In this document: positions 8,479 through 17,592 of the stretch, piece by piece
Layout: every line of letters begins with the position of its first letter
Numbering within the stretch: the first letter of the stretch is position 1
Assembly (NCBI GenBank): GCA_030682835.1
Contig: JAUXNG010000084.1
Coordinates: 42,920 to 106,919, forward strand
Direction of reading: 5' to 3'
Length of the DNA stretch: 64,000 nucleotides
Origin: Hydrogenophaga sp.
GTDB lineage: Bacteria > Pseudomonadota > Gammaproteobacteria > Burkholderiales > Burkholderiaceae_C
Program-made: the position numbers and the translations under genes
Notes under the pieces: model-generated
Told to the model about the DNA's origin: nothing
Seen by the model: only the letters and a program-made list of their open reading frames with translations
The model's database searches: none

Positions 8479-9684
8479 ATGAGCGAAGCATTCATTTATG
8501 ACGCCATCCGCACCCCGCGCGGCAAAGGCAAGAAAGATGGCAGCCTGCACGAGGTGAAGCCCGTCAACCTGCTGGCCGGCCTGCTGAGTGAGCTGCAGCG
8601 CCGCAACGAGCTGGACACCGCCGCCGTGGACGACGTGGTGATGGGCGTGGTCTCGCCCATCGGCGAACAAGGCTCGGTGCTGCCCAAGGTGGCTGCGCTG
8701 AAGGCCGGCTGGGACTGGCGCTGCTCAGGCGTGCAGATCAACCGCTTCTGCGCCTCGGGCCTGGAAGCGGTGAACATGGCCGCCATGAAGGTGAAAAGCG
8801 GCTGGGAAGACTTGGTGGTGGCCGGCGGCGTGGAGAGCATGAGCCGCGTGCCCATCGGCTCCGACGGCGGCGCCTGGGCGCAGGACCCGGAAACCAACAG
8901 CGCCACCCTGTTCGTGCCGCAGGGCATCGGTGCCGATCTGATCGCCACCATGAGCGGCTTCAGCCGCGCCGACGTGGACGCCTTCGCGCTGGAATCGCAG
9001 AAGCGCGCCACCGCCGCGCGCGCAGCGGGTTACTTCGACGGCTCGGTGATGGCCGTGAAGGACGCACTGGGCCAGGTGATCCTGGCTCAGGACGAATTCA
9101 TCAAGCCCAACACCACGCTGGAGGGACTGGGCGGGTTGAAGGCCGCTTTTGAGCAGCTCGGCGCCATGGGCTTCGACGCCGTGGCTTTGCAGCGCTACCC
9201 GCAGGTGGAGCGCATCCACCACGTGCACCACGCCGGCAACTCGTCGGGCATTGTGGACGGCGCGGCGGCCGTGCTGATCGGCAGCGAGGCCGCTGGTAAG
9301 ACGCATGGCTTCACGCCGCGCGCGCGCATCGTGGCTGTGGCGCTCTCGGGTGCGGACCCGACCATCATGCTCACCGGCCCCATGCCGGCCGCGCGCAAGG
9401 CATTGGCCAAAGCGGGCCTCACGGTGGACCAGATCGACCTGTTCGAGGTGAACGAAGCATTCGCCGCCGTGCCCATGAAATTCATGCAGGAAATGGGCGT
9501 GCCGCACGAAAAGGTGAACGTGAACGGCGGCGCCATCGCGCTCGGCCACCCGCTGGGCGCCACGGGCGCCATGATCCTAGGCACGCTGGTGGACGAGCTG
9601 CACCGCCGCCAGTTGCGCTATGGCCTGGCGACCTTGTGCGTCGGCGGCGGCATGGGCATCGCGACAGTCATCGAAAGGGTCTGA
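8479..9684 (+). CDS. Acetyl-CoA acyltransferase (thiolase)
   Basis: Thiolase of 401 residues that cleaves 3-ketoacyl-CoA to acetyl-CoA and a shortened acyl-CoA, the last step of beta-oxidation. The nucleophilic Cys91 is in NRFCASG, His357 is in [12 protein letters not shown], and the C-terminal catalytic Cys387 is in TLCVGGGMG, so the active site is complete. An AGGAG site sits about six bases before the ATG. It is followed by repeat copy B and then the FadJ-like gene on the same strand, and the two products would act in consecutive steps. The family also includes biosynthetic acetoacetyl-CoA thiolases; the setting favours degradation. Confidence 0.93.
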   Translation: MSEAFIYDAIRTPRGKGKKDGSLHEVKPVNLLAGLLSELQRRNELDTAAVDDVVMGVVSPIGEQGSVLPKVAALKAGWDWRCSGVQINRFCASGLEAVNMAAMKVKSGWEDLVVAGGVESMSRVPIGSDGGAWAQDPETNSATLFVPQGIGADLIATMSGFSRADVDAFALESQKRATAARAAGYFDGSVMAVKDALGQVILAQDEFIKPNTTLEGLGGLKAAFEQLGAMGFDAVALQRYPQVERIHHVHHAGNSSGIVDGAAAVLIGSEAAGKTHGFTPRARIVAVALSGADPTIMLTGPMPAARKALAKAGLTVDQIDLFEVNEAFAAVPMKFMQEMGVPHEKVNVNGGAIALGHPLGATGAMILGTLVDELHRRQLRYGLATLCVGGGMGIATVIERV

Positions 9685-9690
9685 CGACCC

Positions 9691-9764
9691 ACCCCCGCGC
9701 CGCGCTTCGCGCGTCACCCCCTGTGAGGGGGCAACACCAGCGGCCCGGCACAGCCGGTTCCGCG
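9691..9764. repeat. GC-rich triple-hairpin dispersed repeat, copy B
   Basis: Second copy of the repeat found at 2154, 20855 and 46065. It lies between the thiolase stop and the FadJ-like start, inside what looks like one transcript. Read on the minus strand it shows CGCGGAACCGGCTGTGCCGG, then CCCCCT/AGGGGG arms, then GCGCGAAGCGCGGCGC. The first block is almost identical to copy C. Confidence 0.75.
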
Positions 9765-9813
9765 GTGTTCTCGAACAGACACTTCGCTCGCAAGGCATCT
9801 CAGGAGCCCAACC

Positions 9814-11991
9814 ATGATCACGAAAACCATCCGCTACGAACTCGCCAACGGCATTGCCACGATCACCTTGGACGAGCAGGGTTCTCCCGTCAACACCATG
9901 TGCCTGCAATGGCAGGACGACCTGGACGCCATCGCGGCACAGGTGGTGAAAGACAAGGCGCAACTCAAGGGCATCGTGCTCGCCTCGGCCAAGAGCACCT
10001 TCTTCGCCGGCGCCGACCTCAAGGGCGTGATGCGCTCCACCGCTGCCGACGGCCCGCGCGTGTTCACCGAGATCGAGCGCATCAAGCGCAACTTCCGCAC
10101 CATCGAGACGCAGGGCGTGCCAGTGGTGAGCTGCCTGAACGGCGCGGCGCTCGGCGGCGGCTGGGAGGTGGCGCTGGTCGGCCACCACCGCATCGCCGTC
10201 AACCACCCCAAGGTGCAGTTCGGTCTGCCCGAGATCACGCTCGGCCTGATACCCGGCGGTGGCGGCATCACCAAGATGACCCGCGTGCTCGGCCTGATGG
10301 CGGCGCAGCCCTACATCCTGGAAAGCAAGCTGTTCGGGCCTGAAGAGGCGCTGAAGATCGGTGTGGTGCACGAGCTGGTGGCCACCGCCGACGAGCTGAT
10401 GCCCAAAGCGCTGGCCTTCATCGAGGCCGCGCAAGGCAAGCCAGAGGCTGCCCAGCATGTGTGGGACCGCAAGGACTACAAGATGCCCGGCGGCACGCCG
10501 AGCAACCCCAAGATCGCCGGGATGCTGAGCGTGGCGCCGGCCGTGCTCAAGCAGAAGACCCGCGGGCTCTACCCCGCCCCGGAGGCGGCGCTGGCCGCCA
10601 TGGTCGAAGGCGCCATGGTCGACTTCGACACCGCCATGCGTGTGGAAAGCCGCTACCTCGCCGGGCTGATGACCAGCGCCGTGGCGAAGAACATGATCAA
10701 CACCTTCTTCTTCAACCTGAACGCCATCAAAGGGGGGCAGTCACGGCCGGGCCCTTCGACAGGCTCAGGACGAACGGAGAGGTACCAGCCGAAGAAGGTC
10801 GGCATTCTGGGCGCCGGGATGATGGGCTCGGGCATCGCCTACGCACAGGCCACCAGGGGCATCGCCACCGTGCTCAAGGATGTGAGTGCCGAGGCAGCAG
10901 AAAAAGGCAAGTCGTACACCGCGAAGCTCACGCAGAAGCGGGTGGACAAGGGCCAGATGAGCGCCGAGAAGCAGCAAGGCATTCTGGACCTCATCACCCC
11001 CACCGCCAGCGCGGACGACCTGAAGGGCTGCGACCTGATCATCGAGGCGGTGTTCGAGAACCGAGAACTCAAGGCGCGGGTGACGCAGGAGGCCGAGCCC
11101 ATGCTCGCCGAGGGTGGCTTTTTCGCCAGCAACACCTCCACCCTGCCCATCAGCGGCCTGGCGCAGGGCAGCCGCGATGCGAAAAAATTCGTCGGCATCC
11201 ACTTCTTCAGCCCGGTCGACAAGATGAAGCTGGTGGAGATCATCCGGGGATCAGACACGGACGACGAGACCGTGGCCCACGCCTACGACTATGTGCAGGC
11301 GCTGGGCAAGCTGCCCATCGTGGTGAACGATTCCCGCGGCTTTTACACCAGCCGCACCTTCGGCACCTTCGTCATGGAAGGTGCGGCCATGCTGGGCGAG
11401 GGCATTCCGGCGCCCGTGGTCGAAAACGCCGCCATGCAGGCCGGCATGCCGGTGGGGCCACTGGCCGTGCTGGACGAAACCGCCCTTTCCCTCTCAGTTC
11501 ACGTGCTCGACCAGACCCGGGCCGACTTTGCGGCCGAAGGCAAGACCTACACCGCCACGCCGGGCGAGCTGCTGGTGGAGCTGATGGTCAAGGAACTGAA
11601 GCGCCCGGGCCGGGCCGCCGGTGGCGGCTTCTATGACTACCCCGCAGGACAAAGGAAACAGCTCTGGCCGGAACTGAAGACCCGATTCGAGAAACCGGAC
11701 GTGGCCTGGGATCTGCAGGACATCAAAGACCGCCTGCTCTACCGCCAGGCGGTGGAGACGGCGCGCTGCCTGGCCGAAGGCGTGCTCACCAGCGTGCACG
11801 ACGGCAACATCGGCTCCATCTTCGGCATCGGCTTCCCCGCCTGGACCGGCGGTGCGCTGCAGTTCATTTACGGCCAGGGCATCGATGCGTTCGAGAAGCG
11901 CTGTGCAGAACTCGCTGCCCGTTTTGGCGAGGGCTTTGCGCTGAGCGAGGCGGTAAAGTCGACCATCCGCCAGCATCAACCCACCTACTGA
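9814..11991 (+). CDS. Enoyl-CoA hydratase / 3-hydroxyacyl-CoA dehydrogenase, FadJ/FadB alpha-subunit type
   Basis: Bifunctional beta-oxidation enzyme of 725 residues. The N-terminal crotonase domain (about 1-300) has both hydratase glutamates, Glu118 in GGGWEVAL and Glu140 in GLPEITLG. The NAD-binding domain begins near 327 with [12 protein letters not shown], and the dehydrogenase part contains [15 protein letters not shown]. The linker at residues 312-322 ([12 protein letters not shown]) is encoded by a dispersed repeat at 10749-10777 and has no obvious domain role. An AGGAG site precedes the ATG. The SDR gene begins four bases after the stop, and the thiolase lies upstream. FadB and FadJ are hard to separate from sequence alone, so no symbol is given. 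Confidence 0.93.
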   Translation: MITKTIRYELANGIATITLDEQGSPVNTMCLQWQDDLDAIAAQVVKDKAQLKGIVLASAKSTFFAGADLKGVMRSTAADGPRVFTEIERIKRNFRTIETQGVPVVSCLNGAALGGGWEVALVGHHRIAVNHPKVQFGLPEITLGLIPGGGGITKMTRVLGLMAAQPYILESKLFGPEEALKIGVVHELVATADELMPKALAFIEAAQGKPEAAQHVWDRKDYKMPGGTPSNPKIAGMLSVAPAVLKQKTRGLYPAPEAALAAMVEGAMVDFDTAMRVESRYLAGLMTSAVAKNMINTFFFNLNAIKGGQSRPGPSTGSGRTERYQPKKVGILGAGMMGSGIAYAQATRGIATVLKDVSAEAAEKGKSYTAKLTQKRVDKGQMSAEKQQGILDLITPTASADDLKGCDLIIEAVFENRELKARVTQEAEPMLAEGGFFASNTSTLPISGLAQGSRDAKKFVGIHFFSPVDKMKLVEIIRGSDTDDETVAHAYDYVQALGKLPIVVNDSRGFYTSRTFGTFVMEGAAMLGEGIPAPVVENAAMQAGMPVGPLAVLDETALSLSVHVLDQTRADFAAEGKTYTATPGELLVELMVKELKRPGRAAGGGFYDYPAGQRKQLWPELKTRFEKPDVAWDLQDIKDRLLYRQAVETARCLAEGVLTSVHDGNIGSIFGIGFPAWTGGALQFIYGQGIDAFEKRCAELAARFGEGFALSEAVKSTIRQHQPTY
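10749..10777. repeat. Short dispersed repeat inside the FadJ-like coding sequence
   Basis: A 29-base segment with the core CCTTCGACAGGCTCAGGACG. From memory this core is a common interspersed repeat of proteobacterial genomes, usually intergenic. Here it encodes the linker between the hydratase and dehydrogenase domains and keeps the frame open. Confidence 0.7.
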
Positions 11992-11995
11992 ACCC

Positions 11996-12739
11996 ATGAA
12001 ACGACTCGACGGAAAAATCAGCCTCATCACGGGCGCTGCCCAGGGCATCGGCCTTGCCACGGCGCTCAAATTCGCCCGCGAAGGCGCCACCGTGATCGTC
12101 TGCGACGTGAAGCAGGCGGCCGTGGACGCGGCTGTGCAGCAATGCCAGGCCGAAGGCGCCACGGCAGTGGGCTTCGTGATGGACGTGACGCGGCGCGAGA
12201 TGGTGGACGCGGTGGTGGCCCAGGTGCGCGAGCTCTTCGGCCGCATTGACGTGCTGGTGAACAACGCCGGCATCACGCAGGACGCGCGCCTGCAGAAGAT
12301 GACGCTGGAGCAGTTCGACCGCGTGATCGACGTGAACCTGCGAGGCGTGTTCCATTGTGCTCAGGCGGTGGCCGACCACATGACGGCCCAGGGCAGCGGC
12401 GTGATCCTCAACGCCAGTTCGGTGGTGGGCATCTACGGCAACTTCGGCCAGACCAACTACGCCGCCACCAAGTTCGGCGTGATCGGCTTCACCAAAACCT
12501 GGAGCCGGGAACTCGGTCCCAAGGGTGTGCGCGTGAACGCGGTGGCGCCCGGTTTCATCAGCACCCCCATCCTGAGCACCATCCCCGACAAGGTGATCCA
12601 GGAAATGGAACACCGCGTGCCGCTGCGCCGCCTCGGCCAGCCGGAAGAGATCGCCAACGTGTACGCTTTCCTGGCCAGCGACGAGGCCAGCTACATCAAC
12701 GGCGCGGTGATCGAGGTATCGGGCGGCATGTCGGTCTGA
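11996..12739 (+). CDS. Short-chain dehydrogenase, FabG / acetoacetyl-CoA reductase-like
   Basis: NAD(P)-dependent reductase of 247 residues with the full classical SDR set: the cofactor motif TGAAQGIG (12-19), NNAG near residue 88, Ser in NASSVVG near 141, the catalytic pair Tyr154/Lys158 in YAATK, and the C-terminal VAPGFISTP. It would interconvert 3-oxoacyl and 3-hydroxyacyl thioesters. It starts four bases after the FadJ-like stop, so it is translated from the same message, and an intrinsic terminator follows it. Placement in a beta-oxidation operon suggests a CoA-linked substrate rather than fatty acid synthesis on ACP; the sequence cannot decide this. Confidence 0.9.
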   Translation: MKRLDGKISLITGAAQGIGLATALKFAREGATVIVCDVKQAAVDAAVQQCQAEGATAVGFVMDVTRREMVDAVVAQVRELFGRIDVLVNNAGITQDARLQKMTLEQFDRVIDVNLRGVFHCAQAVADHMTAQGSGVILNASSVVGIYGNFGQTNYAATKFGVIGFTKTWSRELGPKGVRVNAVAPGFISTPILSTIPDKVIQEMEHRVPLRRLGQPEEIANVYAFLASDEASYINGAVIEVSGGMSV

Positions 12740-12745
12740 GGGCCG

Positions 12746-12772
12746 CGGGGCGGTGGCCCCGTTCAATTTTTT
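12746..12772 (+). terminator. Intrinsic terminator of the beta-oxidation operon
   Basis: A perfect six-base stem CGGGGC/GCCCCG (12746-12751 with 12756-12761) closes a GGTG loop and is followed by TTCAATTTTTT. It starts seven bases after the SDR stop codon. Confidence 0.85.
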
Positions 12773-12825
12773 ACGGGTGCCGATGAGCGCCTGTGCGATA
12801 AGACGGTTGTTCCTCGACAACCGCC

Positions 12826-14448
12826 ATGACCACCGCACCACAGCCCGACAACGAACCCGAGCGCCTGGCCCGCCTGCTGAGCCTGGGCGCGCTTGACACG
12901 CTGCCCCAGAGCGCCTTTGACGACATCACGTCGCTGGCCTCTTCCATCTGTGGCACGCCGATCGCGCTGGTCTCACTCGTCGACAGCGACCGCCAGTGGT
13001 TCAAGTCCCGCGTGGGCATGAAACTGGCGGAAACCGACCGCACCATCTCTTTTTGCGCCCACGCCATCCTGCAGCCCGACCAGCCGCTCGTGGTCGAGGA
13101 CGCCCGACTGGACGACCGCTTTCGCGACAACCCGCTGGTCACCGGCGAGCCCGACATCCGGGCCTACGCCGGGGCGCCGCTCGTCACTGCCGAAGGTCTG
13201 GCCCTGGGCACCCTGTGCGTCATCGATTCCAGCGCACGCCGCTTCAGCCCGGCCCAGATCAAGGAGCTGCAGACGCTGGCCCGGCTGGTGGTCACGCTGC
13301 TGCAGCACGAGGAGGCGCGCAAGAAGGAAGAAGAACGACGGGCTCACGAGACACAGGTCGAGCATGAGCGCCTGGTGGCCATGTCGACTTCAGGCCTGGA
13401 TCTGAAGGCCTACATCAGCCCCCAATACGTCTACCTGCATGTGAACGAGACCTACCTGGCGTACTGGGGCACCACGCGCGACGAGGTGATCGGGCACACG
13501 GTGCGCGAACGCCTGGGACCGGAACTGTTCGATGGGTTCATCCAGCCCAGGCTGGACATGGCGCTGGCGGGCCAGCCGGTCTTCTTCCAGCACCAGCACC
13601 AGTACACAGGCGTTGGCCCCCGACACATGGAGATCGCCATGCTGCCCGTACGCGACAGCGAAGGCACCGTGATCGGCGTGGTGTTGCGATCGCATGACAT
13701 CCAGGCGCTGAAGGAAAAAGAAGCCGAGCTCGGTGAGACCGTGGCCCTGCTGGAGCACCGCACCCGCGAACAGCAGCGCTTCATCCACATCATGTCGCAC
13801 GACCTGCGGGAGCCCATCAATTCGATCAACAACTTCGCCAGCCTGCTGCAGACCGATCACCTGCAGGAGCTGCCGCCCATGGGGCAGCGCTACCTGGGCT
13901 ATGTGCGGGCGGGCGGCCTGCGCATGGGCAGCCTGCTGGATGACCTGCTGAGCTATGTGCAGCTCGACAACCGGACGCTCAAGACCACCACCGTCGACCT
14001 GCACCAGCTGGCCCTGCACGTGCTGGACGACCTCAGTTCGGCCCGGGATCGCACCCAGGGCCAGGTCGAGCTGGAAGCCCTGCCCCACGTGCCGGGCGAT
14101 GAATCGCTGCTGCGACTGGCCTTGCAGAACCTCATCGCCAACGGCCTGAAGTTCTGCCGCCCCGGCGTGCCACCGGTGGTGCAGGTCTCAGCGTCTGAGG
14201 CCGGCGGATTCGTGGAGGTGAACGTGGCCGACAACGGCATCGGCATTCCCCAGGAACACCAAGAGAGCATTTTCGAGATTTTCAAGCGCCTGCACTCCCG
14301 CAAGGAGTACGAAGGTTCGGGCCTTGGGCTCTCCATTTGCCGGCGTATCGCGGAAATGCACGGCGGCACGCTGACCGTCCAGTCCTCATCCGGTGGCGGG
14401 TGCCGCTTCACCCTGCACCTTCCCATCGCTTCGCCTGCCACACCGTAG
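12826..14448 (+). CDS. Cytosolic sensor histidine kinase (GAF-PAS-HisKA-HATPase)
   Basis: Histidine kinase of 540 residues with no membrane span, so it probably senses a cytoplasmic signal. A GAF domain (about 10-165) includes DSDRQWFKSRVGM and the CAHAI motif seen in many such sensors. A coiled, charged stretch near 165-185 leads into a PAS domain (about 185-300). The phosphoacceptor His325 is in IMSHDLREPINS. The ATPase domain has the N box near residues 430-445, VADNGIGIP near 468 and EGSGLGLSI near 497. A single-domain response regulator begins ten bases downstream and is the obvious partner. No chromophore cysteine or ligand site can be assigned. Confidence 0.92.
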   Translation: MTTAPQPDNEPERLARLLSLGALDTLPQSAFDDITSLASSICGTPIALVSLVDSDRQWFKSRVGMKLAETDRTISFCAHAILQPDQPLVVEDARLDDRFRDNPLVTGEPDIRAYAGAPLVTAEGLALGTLCVIDSSARRFSPAQIKELQTLARLVVTLLQHEEARKKEEERRAHETQVEHERLVAMSTSGLDLKAYISPQYVYLHVNETYLAYWGTTRDEVIGHTVRERLGPELFDGFIQPRLDMALAGQPVFFQHQHQYTGVGPRHMEIAMLPVRDSEGTVIGVVLRSHDIQALKEKEAELGETVALLEHRTREQQRFIHIMSHDLREPINSINNFASLLQTDHLQELPPMGQRYLGYVRAGGLRMGSLLDDLLSYVQLDNRTLKTTTVDLHQLALHVLDDLSSARDRTQGQVELEALPHVPGDESLLRLALQNLIANGLKFCRPGVPPVVQVSASEAGGFVEVNVADNGIGIPQEHQESIFEIFKRLHSRKEYEGSGLGLSICRRIAEMHGGTLTVQSSSGGGCRFTLHLPIASPATP

Positions 14449-14457
14449 AGATCGCCC

Positions 14458-14862
14458 ATGCTCATTCCCCAGCGCTTTATCCTCATTGACGACAACGAAG
14501 CCGACAACGTCTTCCACGAAATCATGATCCGCCGGGCCGGCTTCCAGGGCGAGGTCTGCGTATTCGAAAGCGGCATCGATGCGCTGGCCTTCCTGAAGAC
14601 TGACGCGCTCACCCTGCCCACCGGCATCTTTCTCGACATCAACATGCCACTGATGGACGGGTTCGAATTTGCGCGCCAGGCCACGCCCTTGCTGAGCGGC
14701 AAACCCACCGTGGTGCTGGTCATGCTCACCTCGTCGGGTTCACCGCACGACCGCCAGCGGGTGACTGAGCTCCCGGTGATCCATGGCTTCGTCACCAAAC
14801 CGCTCACGGTCGCCATGGTGCGCGACATGCTCGACGGCAAGGGGCCTGCAGCCGCCGGATAA
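14458..14862 (+). CDS. Single-domain response regulator (CheY/Rcp1-like)
   Basis: Receiver domain of 134 residues with no output domain. Acidic residues Asp11 and Asp12 are in LIDDNEAD, the phosphoacceptor is Asp60 in FLDINMP, Thr91 is in MLTSSG, and the conserved Lys114 is in FVTKPL. The NEAD and INMPLMDG features resemble Rcp1-type receivers that pair with GAF/phytochrome-like kinases. The kinase gene is immediately upstream and the chromate transporter gene starts eight bases downstream. With no DNA-binding part, it must act by protein contact or as a phosphate relay. Confidence 0.92.
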   Translation: MLIPQRFILIDDNEADNVFHEIMIRRAGFQGEVCVFESGIDALAFLKTDALTLPTGIFLDINMPLMDGFEFARQATPLLSGKPTVVLVMLTSSGSPHDRQRVTELPVIHGFVTKPLTVAMVRDMLDGKGPAAAG

Positions 14863-14870
14863 TCCGGCGC

Positions 14871-15497
14871 ATGCCCGCCTATTCCGCCCCCCTCGTCCCC
14901 GCGCCCGACTCTCCCGCCAACCGGCCCTGTTCCAAGACCGACCTGTTCCTCTCGTTCACCTGGCTGGCCTTGCAGGGCTTCGGCGGCGTGCTGGCGGTGG
15001 TGCAGCGGGAACTGGTCGACAAAAAACGCTGGATGAGTCGCGAGCAGTTCGTGGAAGACTGGGCCGTGGCCCAGATCCTGCCCGGCCCCAACGTGGTCAA
15101 CCTGTCGATGATGATCGGCGGACGGTACTTTGGTCTGCCGGGTGCGCTGGCCGCGCTGTCGGGCATGCTGGCCGCGCCGCTGGTCATCGTGCTGTTGCTG
15201 GCGGCGCTCTACGGTGGCGTGGCCGACTCCCCGCTGGCGCAGGGCGCGCTGCGCGGCATGGGTGCCGTGGCAGCGGGCCTGATCACCGCCACCGGCATCA
15301 AACTGATTGCAGCCCTGGACCGCAACGCCATGGGCATGGGCGTGTGCATCGGCCTGGCGGCCCTCACCTTCGTGGCCATTGCGCTGTTGCGCTGGCCGCT
15401 GCTCTGGGTGCTGCTGGGCATTGGCGGCGCTGCCTGCCTGTGGGCCTACCGGGTGATCGGCGCCACCCCATCCGCAGCGGTGGAGCGCGGCGCATGA
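14871..15497 (+). CDS. Chromate transporter, first half (short-chain CHR)
   Basis: Membrane protein of 208 residues of the CHR family, which exports chromate or related oxyanions. It is one of the two-gene, half-size forms. The family motif is visible: GFGGVLAVVQRELVDKK, then WAVAQILPGPNVVNLSMM (about residues 37-90). Several hydrophobic spans follow, including one rich in Leu/Val/Ala near 105-125. The next gene encodes the matching second half and overlaps this stop codon by four bases, so translation is coupled. The first 20 residues are Pro-rich and not conserved. Chromate itself is the family assignment; another anion is possible. Confidence 0.9.
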   Translation: MPAYSAPLVPAPDSPANRPCSKTDLFLSFTWLALQGFGGVLAVVQRELVDKKRWMSREQFVEDWAVAQILPGPNVVNLSMMIGGRYFGLPGALAALSGMLAAPLVIVLLLAALYGGVADSPLAQGALRGMGAVAAGLITATGIKLIAALDRNAMGMGVCIGLAALTFVAIALLRWPLLWVLLGIGGAACLWAYRVIGATPSAAVERGA

Positions 15498-16090
15498 GCA
15501 TGGCATCCACCCCTGGGAACTGGCTCGACCTCTTCAGCCACTTTGCCTCGCTCTCGCTGCTGGCAGTGGGCGGCGCCATCACCACGGCGCCGGACATGCA
15601 CCGCTACCTGGTGCACGAAAACGCCTGGCTCACCGAGAGCCAGTTCACCTCGTCCATTGCCCTGTCACAGGCGGCACCTGGCCCCAACGTGCTGTTCGTG
15701 GCGCTGCTGGGCTGGAACGTGGGTCTCAATGCCGGCGGCGGCGCCAGTGCCGGCTGGGTGGCCTGGGCACTCGCCCTGCTGGGCGTGGCGGTCACGATGG
15801 TAGCCATCATGCTGCCCTCCTCGGTGCTGACCTACACCGCCACGCGTTGGGCGCACCGCAACCGGGAGTTGCGCGTGGTGCGCGCCTTCAAGACCGGCAT
15901 GGCCCCGATCGTGATCGCGCTGCTGATCGCCACTGGCTGGCTGCTCACCGGTTCGCACGACCACCCGGCCCGCGACTGGCCGCTGTGGCTGCTCACCGCT
16001 GTTGCCACCCTGCTGGTGTGGCGCACCCGCCTGCACCTGCTCTGGCTGATCGGCGCCGGGGCTGTGCTCGGCGCGCTGGGCTGGGTGTGA
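15494..16090 (+). CDS. Chromate transporter, second half (short-chain CHR)
   Basis: Second half-transporter, 198 residues, starting at an ATG that overlaps the previous stop as ATGA. It repeats the CHR motif in altered form: AVGGAITTAPDMHRYLV followed by IALSQAAPGPNVLFVALLG (about residues 20-75), then strongly hydrophobic segments up to the C-terminus. Such pairs are thought to form one transporter with oppositely oriented halves. A second ATG six bases downstream is possible. The gene converges on rlmB with an eight-base gap. Confidence 0.9.
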   Translation: MSMASTPGNWLDLFSHFASLSLLAVGGAITTAPDMHRYLVHENAWLTESQFTSSIALSQAAPGPNVLFVALLGWNVGLNAGGGASAGWVAWALALLGVAVTMVAIMLPSSVLTYTATRWAHRNRELRVVRAFKTGMAPIVIALLIATGWLLTGSHDHPARDWPLWLLTAVATLLVWRTRLHLLWLIGAGAVLGALGWV

Positions 16091-16098
16091 GCGCCTGA

Positions 16099-16845
16099 TC
16101 AGCTGCGTTGGCGCAGCGCCTCGTACAGGCACACGCCGCTGGCCACCGACACGTTCAGGCTCTCGACCGCACCGCGCATGGGAATGCTGATGAGTTCGTC
16201 GCAGGTCTTGCGCGTGAGCTGGCGCATGCCGTCGCCCTCGGCGCCCAGCACGAGCGCCACCGGCCCCTTGAGGTCCACCTGGTAGAGCGTCTTGGGCGCG
16301 TCGTCGCTGGTGCCGATGACCCAGATGTTACGTTCCTTCAGCTCGCCCAGCGTACGCGCCAGGTTGGTCACCATGAAGTACGGCATGGTCTCGGCCGCTC
16401 CGCTGGCCACCTTGGCCACCGTGGCGTTGATGCCCGCGGCGTGGTCCTTGGGCGCGATCACGGCGTGCGCACCGGCGCCATCGGCCACGCGAAGGCACGC
16501 GCCGAGGTTGTGCGGGTCGGTGATGCCGTCGAGCACCAGCAGCAGGGGGGACTCCACCCCTTCGGCTTCCAGGTTCTCCAGCAGCTCGTCCAGCGAATGC
16601 ACCTGCGGCAGCGCTTCGACCCGGGCGGCCACGCCCTGGTGGCCATGGCTGCCCGCGAGTTTCGCCAGGCGCATGCCGTCGGCTTCGATGAGGCGGGCAC
16701 CGGCCTCACGCGCGCGGTCGAGGAACTGGCGCATGCGGGCGTCGCGCCGGGTTGATTCGTAATAGATCTCGATGATCGATTGCGGCGCCGTCTTCAGGCG
16801 CACGCCCACGGCATGGAAGCCGAACAGTACTTTGGGGGATGACAT
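16099..16845 (-). CDS. rlmB: 23S rRNA (guanosine-2'-O)-methyltransferase RlmB
   Basis: SPOUT-fold methyltransferase of 248 residues that methylates the ribose of G2251 in 23S rRNA. An N-terminal substrate-binding domain (about 1-80, starting VLFGFHAVGVRLK) is followed by the trefoil-knot domain with motif 1 LDGITDPHNLGACLR, motif 2 VLGAEGDGMR and motif 3 IPMRGAVESLNVSVASG. The ATG at 16845 fits the family start; the frame stays open upstream but gives only low-complexity sequence. The LolD/YbbA-like ABC gene ends 43 bases upstream on the same strand. Confidence 0.93.
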   Translation of the reverse strand: MSSPKVLFGFHAVGVRLKTAPQSIIEIYYESTRRDARMRQFLDRAREAGARLIEADGMRLAKLAGSHGHQGVAARVEALPQVHSLDELLENLEAEGVESPLLLVLDGITDPHNLGACLRVADGAGAHAVIAPKDHAAGINATVAKVASGAAETMPYFMVTNLARTLGELKERNIWVIGTSDDAPKTLYQVDLKGPVALVLGAEGDGMRQLTRKTCDELISIPMRGAVESLNVSVASGVCLYEALRQRS

Positions 16846-16888
16846 GCGGGAATTATCGCCGCCGCCCCATGCGGGCCGTGGCGGCGCC

Positions 16889-17578
16889 TCAGCTGGCGGT
16901 GGCCGCCTCGGGCAACACCTGCCCGGCCTCGATGGTGATGCGCCGTTCACAGCGCTGCGCAATGGCCCGGTCGTGCGTCACCAGCACCAGTGTGGTGCCC
17001 TGCTCGCGGTTGAGGTCGAACATCAGTTCCATGATGGTGGCGCCAGTGGCGAAATCCAGGCTGCCAGTCGGCTCGTCGGCCAGCAGGACCGCCGGCTGCA
17101 CCACGAACGCACGCGCCAGCGCCACCCGCTGCTGCTCACCGCCCGAGAGCACCTTGGGGTAGCTTGACAAGCGCTCGCCCAGGCCCACCCGCTGCAGCAT
17201 CTGGGTGGCGGTTGCCCGCGCGTCGCGCCGGCCGGCCAGTTCCAGTGGCAACATCACGTTTTCCAGCGCCGTCAGGTTGCCCAGCAGCTGGAAGCTCTGG
17301 AACACGAAGCCCAGCTTCTGCGCCCGCAGGGCGGCCCGCTGGTCTTCGTCCAGTGCGAACAGATCGGTGCCGTCCATCTGAACTGTGCCGCTGGTGGGCG
17401 TATCCAACCCCGCAATGATCGACAGCAGCGTGCTCTTGCCCGACCCCGACGCGCCCACGATGGCCGCGGTTTCGCCCCTGTTGAGGGAAAAATCGATATC
17501 ACGCAGTATCGTCAGGGTGCCCGTCGAATCGGTCACCGACTTGAACACGTGTTGCACGGCAATCATCACATCCGACAT
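16889..17578 (-). CDS. ABC transporter ATP-binding protein, LolD/YbbA-like
   Basis: ABC ATPase of 229 residues in the LolD/MacB/YbbA group, which drives lipoprotein release or similar mechanotransmission with an FtsX-type permease. Motifs are complete: Walker A GASGSGKST, signature LSGGEQQRVALARA, Walker B VLLADEPTGSLD with its catalytic Glu, and the H-loop in LVTHDRA. It is divergent from the TesA-like esterase, an arrangement known for ybbA and tesA in other proteobacteria, which favours the YbbA label. The permease that normally follows ybbA is absent; rlmB follows instead. The start at 17578 lies only 14 bases from the opposing start codon, and an in-frame ATG at 17566 is an alternative. 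Confidence 0.88.
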   Translation of the reverse strand: MSDVMIAVQHVFKSVTDSTGTLTILRDIDFSLNRGETAAIVGASGSGKSTLLSIIAGLDTPTSGTVQMDGTDLFALDEDQRAALRAQKLGFVFQSFQLLGNLTALENVMLPLELAGRRDARATATQMLQRVGLGERLSSYPKVLSGGEQQRVALARAFVVQPAVLLADEPTGSLDFATGATIMELMFDLNREQGTTLVLVTHDRAIAQRCERRITIEAGQVLPEAATAS

Positions 17579-17592
17579 GGAAAGGTCCTGAG

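Noticed and set aside
10461..11636. 391-codon second frame inside the FadJ-like gene
   Set aside because: Arg/Gly-rich composition typical of a shifted frame; the FadJ-like frame is complete.
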